Shown here: positions 6,882 to 12,824 of the stretch, piece after piece
How the letters are laid out: each line of letters begins with the position of its first letter
How positions within the stretch are numbered: position 1 is the stretch's first letter
Origin: Candidatus Komeilibacteria bacterium RIFCSPLOWO2_02_FULL_48_11
GTDB taxonomy: Bacteria > Patescibacteriota > Patescibacteriia > UBA2169
NCBI GenBank assembly: GCA_001818435.1
Contig: MHKO01000033.1
Location: 1 to 20,165, forward strand
DNA length: 20,165 nt
Direction of reading: 5' to 3'
Made by a program: the position numbers and the translations under genes
The notes under the pieces: model-generated
What the model saw: the letters and a program-made list of their open reading frames with translations, nothing else
What the model was told of the DNA's origin: nothing
Database searches by the model: none

Positions 6882-8333
6882 AACATACACCTTCTTCTGG
6901 TCAAGAACAATCCTGGCCTCCTCCTTTTTGAGCCACCCCTCCCCAACCACGACATCAGCCTGCGCCACTACCTCTTCAACCCGAGCCGAACGGCCAAGCT
7001 GACTCATGGTCAGAGCATCAACTGCGCGGATAAACTCCGCTTTTTTGGAATCAACGCTTATCCGAGAACTTGCGCTCTTGCCGTTCCCGTGACTACCCCC
7101 TATTCTACACCTATGCCTATGCCCACCACGTTCTGGTTCAGCATTAATGCCGAGCATTCGATACAGCACTGCAATTGCCTCCCGCCGCTTTTGCGAAATT
7201 TCGGTTTGCGTCAACCTCGTCGTCGCAGCAATAACGTACAATGGCGACGGCTGAAATGAGCCAAAACCGTAATACCGACACACAATATACTTCGCCACGA
7301 CATCTAACTGCTTAAACCATTCTTCAGCCAACTCCGGCGTAAGCAAGAGGACAATACTTTTGTCAAACTTATAATTTGACAAAGTTTTAGGAACCTGACG
7401 CATAACCTCCTTGCTCGGGCAGGAAATTAGATAATTCGAACCACCAATAGGCGGCATTAAGGGCGGTTCTTCGACAGTTGGCTCATGCTCATCCAAAAGC
7501 GGCTCAAGCTGTCTGCGACGCGTGGGATGACGCAATTTTTTAAGCGCCATCTCTTTAATCTGGCGCACTCGCTCGCGGGTCAAGTCGAACCGCGCGCCGA
7601 TCTCCTCAAGTGTTATGCCATCTCCACTTGAAATTCCAAAATACAAATCAACAATCTTTGCCTCGCGAGGACTAAGGCTTTTGAGCACTTTCTGGATTTC
7701 TCCGTGAAACGCCTCGCTTATAACGAATTCGTCAGGCTCGGGCTGTGAATCATCCTCAAGCACACTTAAGAGATTACTATCTCCATCTTCGCTGAAGGAA
7801 GCATCAAGTGAGAAAATCGCGCGCCCGGCATTGAGTGTATCCAAAACGTGCTCAACTGGCAGGTCAAGCGCTGCGGCAATCTCTTCTGGCCGCACTTCGC
7901 GGCTAAACCTATTCTCAAGTTCAGACCGAACTCTAGAGATTCTCCTCAACTCATCCACCCTATTCAGAGGCAGATGAATTGTGCGCACATCCTCCGCGAG
8001 CGCTTGTTGAATGGCCTGTCGAATCCACCACACTGCATACGAGATAAACTTAAACCCGCGTGTCCCATCGAACCGCTCGACTGCGGTCATCAATCCGATG
8101 TTGCCAGCGCCAATCAAATCAGCAAGTGGAAGGCCGCGATTTTGGTACTGGCGAGCCGCGCTTATCACAAACCGCAGGTTTGCCCTAACCAACTTGTCGC
8201 GCGCTTTCTGGTCTCCTTCGTGAATAAGCTTCGCGAGCGCAACTTCTTCGTCTGCGGAGAGTGGCTCCAAAGACGCAAGCTCGCGCAAATACAGGTCAAG
8301 CGATTCACCGCTTTGAATATGCAGGCCTGACAT
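6879..8333 (-). CDS. sigma-70 family factor with a long C-terminal extension holding a second, degenerate region 4
   Basis: RNA polymerase sigma subunit that directs promoter choice. It has 484 residues. Region 1.2 is at about 8-40, region 2 at about 47-115 (GLPLADLIGAGNIGLM, GFKFISYAVWWIRQAI), region 3 at about 122-200, and region 4 at about 212-270 with the recognition helix LTRERVRQIK. There is no region 1.1. A 215-residue extension then follows, far beyond usual sigma length. Residues 341-390 align without gaps to residues 218-267, with 15 identities including the K-x-L, IV-x-x-Y-x-G, LT, Q, A and L positions, but TRERVRQIK has become TQTEISQKR. The remaining tail (about 400-484) is basic, then helical. 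Start ATG 8331-8333, AGGAGGT 8 nt upstream. SYAVWWIRQ is the form I associate with Bacteroidetes-type sigma. Confidence 0.95.
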   Translation of the reverse strand: MSGLHIQSGESLDLYLRELASLEPLSADEEVALAKLIHEGDQKARDKLVRANLRFVISAARQYQNRGLPLADLIGAGNIGLMTAVERFDGTRGFKFISYAVWWIRQAIQQALAEDVRTIHLPLNRVDELRRISRVRSELENRFSREVRPEEIAAALDLPVEHVLDTLNAGRAIFSLDASFSEDGDSNLLSVLEDDSQPEPDEFVISEAFHGEIQKVLKSLSPREAKIVDLYFGISSGDGITLEEIGARFDLTRERVRQIKEMALKKLRHPTRRRQLEPLLDEHEPTVEEPPLMPPIGGSNYLISCPSKEVMRQVPKTLSNYKFDKSIVLLLTPELAEEWFKQLDVVAKYIVCRYYGFGSFQPSPLYVIAATTRLTQTEISQKRREAIAVLYRMLGINAEPERGGHRHRCRIGGSHGNGKSASSRISVDSKKAEFIRAVDALTMSQLGRSARVEEVVAQADVVVGEGWLKKEEARIVLDQKKVYV

Positions 8334-8367
8334 TCAAAACCACCTCCTCTCTATTATTAAAGCGATG

Positions 8368-8401
8368 CGAATGATACGAATTACATCCGAATGATACGAA
8401 T
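8368..8401. promoter_or_regulatory. two 14-bp direct repeats upstream of the 484-residue sigma gene
   Basis: CGAATGATACGAAT occurs at 8368-8381 and 8388-8401, a 20-bp period, about two helical turns. It lies 35-68 bp before the start codon, where an activator or repressor would bind. I found no convincing -35/-10 pair nearby. Confidence 0.5.
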
Positions 8402-8471
8402 GGTAATGTAAAAGTGCTACCTAATTACCCTATTTAATATCCTAGCAAAATATCCAAAATTAACAAGGCAC

Positions 8472-8514
8472 AAAAAAAATACGGGTTCCAGAATTACACT
8501 CTAAAACCCGTATT
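8472..8514 (-). terminator. intrinsic terminator of the 296-residue sigma gene
   Basis: AATACGGGTT (8478-8487) pairs with AACCCGTATT (8505-8514). On the minus strand the stem runs into eight T (8472-8479 are all A on the plus strand). It begins 25 bp after the stop codon. Confidence 0.9.
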
Positions 8515-8539
8515 ACACTTTATTAATAAAGAGCTGGGG

Positions 8540-9430
8540 CTACAGCACATCTTCCCACAGCTCCCCGGACTTCCAGACCAGGGGTCCTAAAGCTATTTTT
8601 AGCTTTTCCAGCGCCCGGTTTCGGATCTGGCGCACGCGCTCGCGCGTTACCCCCAGATTCGCCCCGATCTCGCCCAGCGTGCGCCTCTCCTCGCCCCCTA
8701 ATCCGAAACATGCCCGGATAACCCTCGCCTCACGTTTGTTCAGACATTGGGTTATCGCCGTTGTGATCAGCTCCAGCCGGTCTCGCTCCAGCACGCGCTG
8801 ATCAGTTTCCGGATCCTCTGAGGGAAAAAAGTTATACAACTCCTTATCCCCAAAAGGATCTATAGGCGCGTCCAGGGAAAGGTCGGAACTAATGCACCGC
8901 AACGCCAGCTCCGCGCGCTTTCGGCTGATCTTCATGTCCCCGGCCACCTCATCCAGGGTTGGCTCCCGGCCCAGTTCCTGGGTGAGCTGCCCCCGTCGCC
9001 TGGCTATGCGGCCCATGTCATCCAGCTGGTTTAATGGATGGCGTACAACTGAATGCTGTTTAATCGCACTCAGAATGGCCTGCCGAATCCACCAGACCGC
9101 ATAGCTGATGAACTTTAATCCGCGCTCTTCATCAAACCGGTCAAGCGCCACCATCAGACCCGCATTCCCTTCAGCAATGAGGTCCGCAAGAGGCAAACCA
9201 TGGCCCTGATATTTCAAGGCCACTTTGACCACAAAGCGGAGGTTGGAGGTAATCAACCGTTCGGCGGCCTGGCGGTCCCCTTTCTTGGCCAGCCGCACAG
9301 TCTTTTCCTCCTCCTGGCGCGTCATAGGAGGATAGTTACGAAGTTCCTTTAGATACCTCTGCACCGAGGCATCGTGCGCAGGGAGTCGCTCTACATCTCC
9401 CTTTACAACTAATAATCCGCTTCGCGCCAT
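8540..9430 (-). CDS. sigma-70 family factor, short form
   Basis: A compact sigma factor of 296 residues without extension. Region 1.2 is at about 21-50 (SVQRYLKELRNYPPMTRQEE), region 2 at about 57-125 (GLPLADLIAEGNAGLM, GLKFISYAVWWIRQAI), region 3 at about 131-200 (EPTLDEVAGDMKISRKRAE), and region 4 at about 222-282 (TLGEIGANLGVTRERVRQIR). Region 1.1 is absent. It is the most conventional of the three sigma proteins here. The start is ATG 9428-9430 with GGGAGG upstream. It has its own probable promoter (9528-9556), an operator-like inverted repeat (9454-9477) and its own terminator. Whether it is a primary or alternative factor cannot be told from this window. Confidence 0.95.
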   Translation of the reverse strand: MARSGLLVVKGDVERLPAHDASVQRYLKELRNYPPMTRQEEEKTVRLAKKGDRQAAERLITSNLRFVVKVALKYQGHGLPLADLIAEGNAGLMVALDRFDEERGLKFISYAVWWIRQAILSAIKQHSVVRHPLNQLDDMGRIARRRGQLTQELGREPTLDEVAGDMKISRKRAELALRCISSDLSLDAPIDPFGDKELYNFFPSEDPETDQRVLERDRLELITTAITQCLNKREARVIRACFGLGGEERRTLGEIGANLGVTRERVRQIRNRALEKLKIALGPLVWKSGELWEDVL

Positions 9431-9453
9431 CTTAAATTCCCTCCCTATTTAAA

Positions 9454-9477
9454 TGTTTCACGTTTATTTGTGAAACA
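9454..9477. promoter_or_regulatory. 8-bp inverted repeat TGTTTCAC-N8-GTGAAACA, possible operator
   Basis: Perfect arms at 9454-9461 and 9470-9477, 24 bp before the start codon of the 296-residue sigma gene. The two arms are exactly the two halves of the ParB site parS (TGTTTCAC joined to GTGAAACA), here split by 8 bp. More likely an autoregulatory operator than a working parS. Confidence 0.5.
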
Positions 9478-9527
9478 AAAAATTTTCAAAGTACTGCTTT
9501 AAACTATTAACTCTGAACTTTGAACTA

Positions 9528-9556
9528 TTTAAATCACAAAATAAAATCTTTGTCAA
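9528..9556 (-). promoter_or_regulatory. probable promoter of the 296-residue sigma gene
   Basis: Minus strand: TTGACA (9551-9556), a 17-nt spacer, TTTAAA (9528-9533). The -35 is perfect, the -10 matches 4 of 6. A short inverted repeat, TCAAAGT/ACTTTGA (9486-9492, 9517-9523), lies around the expected start site. Confidence 0.5.
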
Positions 9557-9564
9557 ATCGCATA

Positions 9565-9608
9565 AAAATAAAAAGTGGTTCCAGCCCTTTAGAAGCAACT
9601 GAAACCAC
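9565..9608 (-). terminator. intrinsic terminator of the 409-residue sigma gene
   Basis: GTGGTTCCAG (9575-9584) pairs with CTGAAACCAC (9599-9608), with one G-U pair. The minus strand continues with a T-rich tract (TTTTATTTTT). Confidence 0.85.
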
Positions 9609-9609
9609 A

Positions 9610-10839
9610 CTACGGATTAGCGCGCCGATAGCGCGTGTCATACTCATACTTATGTTCACGGAAATAGGCGCGACGCGCGTCTTCATCCGGAATTTCATCG
9701 AGCTCGGCAGCATGCTCGCGTAAAAGGCTGATGTATTCGCTCACATACCGAGCGAACTTGCTGCCATGTTTCAATTGAATTCCGAAATGAGGCAGCATGG
9801 CCCGCACATCGCCGTTATGCTCATCCACGAGCGCGACAAAATCCCGTATGGTGCTAACCCCGCCCGCCTTGAGCTGCAGCCAAATCCTTGAATTTTTGAT
9901 ATGGCCGCAGGCAACGAGGTACATCGGGTCGCGCTTCCGAACGGACACAGCCCGCGGACGCTTTGGTTTCGGGCGAGGATTGGCACCATTCCCGTCCGCG
10001 TGCGGCTTGAGTATTCCTCGCCGTAATGGATGGCGCAACTTGCGCAGCGCCTGCTCCTTAATCTGGCGCACGCGCTCCCGCGTCACCCCGAGCTGATTTC
10101 CTACCTGCTCCAGAGTCTGTTCATCTCCTTCGTCAAAACCGTAGTAGAGGCGTAGCACCTCTTGCTCGCGCTCATCAAGCAATCCAAGCGCGAGTTCTGT
10201 GTCCCGCTGCAGCTCTCTCTGGCTAATGCCAGCATCAGGAGGTTGCGCTGATGCATCTGGCACTATGTCCAGCAATGAATTATCATTATCACCGCTGAAC
10301 TGTGCATCAAGCGAAACCGAATATTGGTAGAGCTGCATCGTGTTGCGCACCGCCTCGATCGACTTGCCAACGCCTGCTGCTATTTCTTGCAGCGTCGGGG
10401 GCGTGGTATGGTTAGCGCGCCACTCCTTGATAAACCGCGTAACGCCAACCATCAAGTCCGCACGGTTAACAGGTATTCTCACCAAACGCGATTGTTCTGC
10501 GAGTGTCTGGTGAATCGCCTGCCGAATCCACCATACCGCGTACGAGATAAACTTGAACCCACGCGTCCCATCAAACCGATCGGCTGCCGTCATCAGGCCC
10601 ATGTTGCCTGCACTGATGAGGTCCGCGAGCAGTACGCCGCGTCCTTGATACTCTCGTGCGACGCTTACCACAAACCGCAAGTTTGCCTCAACGAGCTTGG
10701 CGCGCGCCTCCAAGTCTCCTTTCTTGATGCGCCGCGCAAGCGCAACCTCCTCCTCGCTGGAAAGCGGTTCTGATTCCGCAATTTCAGCAAGGTATCGATT
10801 CAAGGACTCCTCGCCTTCGGTATTTATCAAAACAGCCAC
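9610..10839 (-). CDS. sigma-70 family factor with a 135-residue C-terminal extension
   Basis: RNA polymerase sigma subunit of 409 residues. Region 1.2 is at about 11-40, region 2 at about 48-116 (GVLLADLISAGNMGLM, GFKFISYAVWWIRQAI), region 3 at about 122-200, and region 4 at about 215-272 (TLEQVGNQLGVTRERVRQIK). Region 1.1 is absent. After region 4 comes a basic Pro-rich linker (about 282-305) and then a folded-looking part. Its stretch LQLKAGGVSTIRDFVALVDE, followed by a later HFGIQLK, resembles the helix-hairpin pattern of the RNA polymerase alpha C-terminal domain. The extension begins YLVAC, and that of the 484-residue sigma begins YLISC, hinting at common descent. The start is GTG 10837-10839 with AGGGTGGTG upstream; a nearby ATG is out of frame. 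Confidence 0.95.
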   Translation of the reverse strand: MAVLINTEGEESLNRYLAEIAESEPLSSEEEVALARRIKKGDLEARAKLVEANLRFVVSVAREYQGRGVLLADLISAGNMGLMTAADRFDGTRGFKFISYAVWWIRQAIHQTLAEQSRLVRIPVNRADLMVGVTRFIKEWRANHTTPPTLQEIAAGVGKSIEAVRNTMQLYQYSVSLDAQFSGDNDNSLLDIVPDASAQPPDAGISQRELQRDTELALGLLDEREQEVLRLYYGFDEGDEQTLEQVGNQLGVTRERVRQIKEQALRKLRHPLRRGILKPHADGNGANPRPKPKRPRAVSVRKRDPMYLVACGHIKNSRIWLQLKAGGVSTIRDFVALVDEHNGDVRAMLPHFGIQLKHGSKFARYVSEYISLLREHAAELDEIPDEDARRAYFREHKYEYDTRYRRANP

Positions 10840-10907
10840 GGCACATCACCACCCTTCTCATTATATATCAAACATTTAAAAGAACGCCTGTTAAACCTCC
10901 AAGCGCT

Positions 10908-10937
10908 ACTGTACACCCAATACTGCCGCATGGTCAA
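10908..10937 (-). promoter_or_regulatory. possible promoter of the 409-residue sigma gene
   Basis: Minus strand: TTGACC (10932-10937), an 18-nt spacer, TACAGT (10908-10913), just after the stop of the TPM-domain gene. The -10 is weak. A TATAAT-like box closer to the gene lacks a -35. Confidence 0.35.
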
Positions 10938-10943
10938 TAAATC

Positions 10944-11804
10944 CTACCACCTGCCGCTCGCGCCGCCGCCGCCCGAAGAGCCGCCGCCAAAACCGCCCCA
11001 GCCCCCGCCTTTATCCCAAGGATGTTTGCCGCCGCCGAGCCACCATAAACCGGCAAAATTGCCAGCCGCGGAGGCTTGCTTGTATTTAATGGAAACAAAG
11101 TAATCAAAAATCAAACCAGCCAGTACTAAAATCGGGGTCCAAAACCAAGCCGAAACCGCAATCCAAACAATTATCCCAATTACGCCGCCCACCACGCCGC
11201 CGAGCCACCAGGAACGGGAACGGGCCAGGATTGAAGTCAGCCACATGAAAATAAAAATGGCAAACCAAAAATAGTTGCCCCAGGGAAGCTGGGATGTTTC
11301 GGATTTTGGCTCCGGCAAAACATTGATGTCCCCGCCAATGGCCTGAATCATCCCGACCACTCCGGCGCGGACGCCTTGGTCATAATCATTGATGCGGAAA
11401 TACGGCGGCGCCACGGCGCTGACCAGATGTTTGGCCTCAATATCAGTTAAATCTCCCTCAAGACCGTACCCAACCTCAATGCGCATTTCCCTATCATTCA
11501 CTGAAACCAAAAACAAAGCGCCATTGTCTTTGCCTTTCTGTCCAATCCCCCATTCTTGATACAATTTTTCAGCGTAAGTCTCAATGGTTTCGTCTTTCAG
11601 CTCCGAAATAATCGCCACTGAAAGCTGATGGCCGCTTTTTTGCTCGTAAGCGGATAATAACTCCTCCAGGCTTGATTTTGCGTCCGCGCTCAAAACATTG
11701 GCAAAGTCATTAATATGGCCAGTTGGATTACCGGGTGATGTGTACCCAAAAACGACCGTTGGTAATAAAGTTGCTAGCAGTAATAGTAAAAAATACTTTT
11801 TCAT
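10944..11804 (-). CDS. TPM-domain membrane protein (YgcG-like)
   Basis: An exported, membrane-anchored protein of 286 residues. A signal peptide (MKKYFLLLLLATLLPTVVFG) comes first. The TPM domain covers about residues 22-165, with the family landmarks INDFANVLS, LYQEWGIGQKGKDNGALFLV and RIEVGYGLEGDLTD. Two or three membrane segments follow (about 175-240), and the tail is Gly-rich (GGWGGFGGGSSGGGG). TPM proteins are often encoded beside LemA, as here; their exact role is unsettled, with photosystem repair and respiratory-complex assembly roles reported in plants and other bacteria. The start at 11802-11804 excludes an open upstream extension translated from a repeat. Confidence 0.92.
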   Translation of the reverse strand: MKKYFLLLLLATLLPTVVFGYTSPGNPTGHINDFANVLSADAKSSLEELLSAYEQKSGHQLSVAIISELKDETIETYAEKLYQEWGIGQKGKDNGALFLVSVNDREMRIEVGYGLEGDLTDIEAKHLVSAVAPPYFRINDYDQGVRAGVVGMIQAIGGDINVLPEPKSETSQLPWGNYFWFAIFIFMWLTSILARSRSWWLGGVVGGVIGIIVWIAVSAWFWTPILVLAGLIFDYFVSIKYKQASAAGNFAGLWWLGGGKHPWDKGGGWGGFGGGSSGGGGASGRW

Positions 11805-11814
11805 AACAACCAAA

Positions 11815-11937
11815 AAGATACAAGAAACAAGGTACAAGATACAAACAAGATACAATACTCAATAACCAATCAGCGCCATACATTGTATCTTGATCATTGT
11901 ATCTTGCTTGGTTATTGTTTCTTGTGTCTTGTATCTT
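11815..11937. repeat. palindromic ACAAGATACAAG-type repeat between lemA and the TPM gene
   Basis: Imperfect palindrome of about 120 bp built from AAGATACAAG-like words on the left and their complements (CTTGTATCTT, 11928-11937) on the right. The right end overlaps the lemA stop codon. Reading through it gives the repetitive YLVSCILYLV-type peptides typical of such repeats. Confidence 0.7.
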
Positions 11938-12493
11938 ACTTTGTGAAATCCACCTGCGGCGCTGCCTCGGCTCCGGCGGCGGCTTCAAACAAATCATGGC
12001 GGCTAAAACCAAAGGCGCTTACCAAGACATTGCGCGGGAACTTGCGAATCATGGTATTGTAAGATTTAACCTCCTCGTTATAGCGCATTCGCTCCACGCT
12101 GATGCGATTCTCCGTGCCTTCAAGCTCTATAATTAAAGCTTGAAAAGATTCTTGAGATTTCAAGGTTGGATAATTTTCAACAATAACCAACAATCGCGCC
12201 AAAGCTCCCTCCATTTCCGTGGCCGCCGCGGCTTTGTCGTCAATTGACCGGGCGCCGGAGTAGCGCGCGCGGGCATCGGCAATCTTGCTGAAAACGTCCA
12301 AATCCTGCGCCGCCGCGCCTTTGACCGTGGCCACGATATTAGGAATTAAATCAAAACGGCGCTGATAAACGTTCTCCACATTGGCCCATTGAGATTTTAC
12401 GGCCTCATCGCCCTTAACCAAGCCGTTGTAGCCTGTCCAGGCCCAGAGCGCGATAATGACCACGACACCGAGAATAATCCATGACTTTTTCAT
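11936..12493 (-). CDS. lemA: LemA family protein
   Basis: 185 residues with one N-terminal membrane segment (WIILGVVVIIALWAWTGYN) and a periplasm/outside-facing helical bundle. The family signatures are clear: GLVKGDEAVKSQWANVENVYQRRFDLIPNIV near residue 24, then ARARYS, an ENYPTLKSQESFQAL helix, EGTENRISVERMRYNE, and YNTMIRKFPRNVLVSAFGF near the end. The function of LemA is not well known. It is paired with a TPM-domain gene, the usual arrangement. The start is ATG 12491-12493; three more codons upstream are open. It has a good promoter at 12599-12627, and its leader contains a strong hairpin repeat. Confidence 0.95.
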   Translation of the reverse strand: MKKSWIILGVVVIIALWAWTGYNGLVKGDEAVKSQWANVENVYQRRFDLIPNIVATVKGAAAQDLDVFSKIADARARYSGARSIDDKAAAATEMEGALARLLVIVENYPTLKSQESFQALIIELEGTENRISVERMRYNEEVKSYNTMIRKFPRNVLVSAFGFSRHDLFEAAAGAEAAPQVDFTK

Positions 12494-12515
12494 AAAATAC
12501 AAAGATAATTATAAG

Positions 12516-12593
12516 TGTCATTGCGAGGGAGCGCAGCGACCGAAGCAATCCCAGAATTAATTTCGGGATTGCTTCGCTGCGCTCGCAATGACA
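12516..12593. repeat. hairpin repeat GTCATTGCGAG...CTCGCAATGAC in the lemA leader
   Basis: A nearly perfect 78-bp palindrome: TGTCATTGCGAG at the left end, GAAGCAATCCC and GGGATTGCTTCG near the centre, and CTCGCAATGACA at the right end. This element type is widespread in bacteria. Its position matches almost the entire predicted lemA 5' leader. Confidence 0.8.
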
Positions 12594-12598
12594 TAACT

Positions 12599-12627
12599 AC
12601 TATAGCAAACATTTGCCAATTTGCCAA
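12599..12627 (-). promoter_or_regulatory. lemA promoter
   Basis: Minus strand: TTGGCA (12622-12627), a 17-nt spacer, TATAGT (12599-12604). Transcription would start at about 12592, right at the edge of the hairpin repeat. Confidence 0.7.
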
Positions 12628-12641
12628 AAATTGAGTAAATT
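12613..12641 (+). promoter_or_regulatory. possible tRNA-Glu promoter, overlapping the lemA promoter
   Basis: Plus strand: TTGCCA (12613-12618), a 17-nt spacer, TAAATT (12636-12641). It shares a tandem TTTGCCAA motif with the divergent lemA promoter. The -10 matches 4 of 6. Confidence 0.4.
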
Positions 12642-12666
12642 ATCTATGTTAAGCCGCTATCGTCTT

Positions 12667-12765
12667 CCCGCACCATTTGTGCCCCCATCGTCTAGGGGCT
12701 AGGACGGTTGGTTCTCAGCCAATAAACTGGGGTTCGATTCCCCATGGGGGCATAAATGGTGCGGG
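12667..12765. repeat. inverted repeat enclosing the tRNA gene
   Basis: CCCGCACCATTT (12667-12678) and its exact complement AAATGGTGCGGG (12754-12765) lie one or two bases outside the tRNA ends. With small indels the symmetry extends outward to CCGCTA (12655 region) and TAGCGG. The transcript could form a long stem coaxial with the tRNA acceptor stem. Confidence 0.75.
12681..12752 (+). tRNA. tRNA-Glu (anticodon CUC)
   Basis: The 72 nt fold as a full cloverleaf: acceptor GCCCCCA/TGGGGGC with discriminator A, D stem GTCT/GGAC with a TAGGGGCTA-type loop, anticodon stem GTTGG/CCAAT with loop TTCTCAG (anticodon CTC, reads GAG), and T arm TGGGG-TTCGATT-CCCCA. The sequence start, TCGTCTAGGGG, is typical of bacterial tRNA-Glu. 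CCA is not encoded. Confidence 0.96.
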
Positions 12766-12784
12766 ACGATTCCCCGTAGCGGTA

Positions 12785-12810
12785 CCAGCCTTCGCCAAGG
12801 CTACGGCTGG
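12785..12810. repeat. short palindromic repeat CCAGCCTTCGCC...GGCTGG
   Basis: CCAGCC and GGCTGG arms enclose an inner AGCCTT-CGCC-AAGGCT hairpin. This is the element behind the common spurious peptide PAFAKATAGK. It occupies the place where a ribosome-binding site for the following gene would be expected. Confidence 0.65.
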
Positions 12811-12824
12811 CAAGCCACCCTTCA

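Noticed and set aside
9454..9477. A functional ParB parS site
   Set aside because: The halves match exactly but the 8-bp gap would break the known ParB contact geometry; kept only as an operator-like repeat.
10324..10773. Plus-strand frames opposite the sigma genes (also at 7848-8330 and 6855-7259)
   Set aside because: They mirror conserved sigma regions on the other strand; the similarity between them follows from the paralogous sigmas, not from a real gene family.
5244..10939. Prophage or integrated element carrying the sigma genes
   Set aside because: No integrase, transposase, phage structural gene, attachment-site repeat or tRNA at the borders.
11805..11855. N-terminal extension of the TPM-domain protein (MYLVCILYLVSC...)
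   Set aside because: It is translated from the palindromic repeat, and a proper signal peptide starts at 11804.
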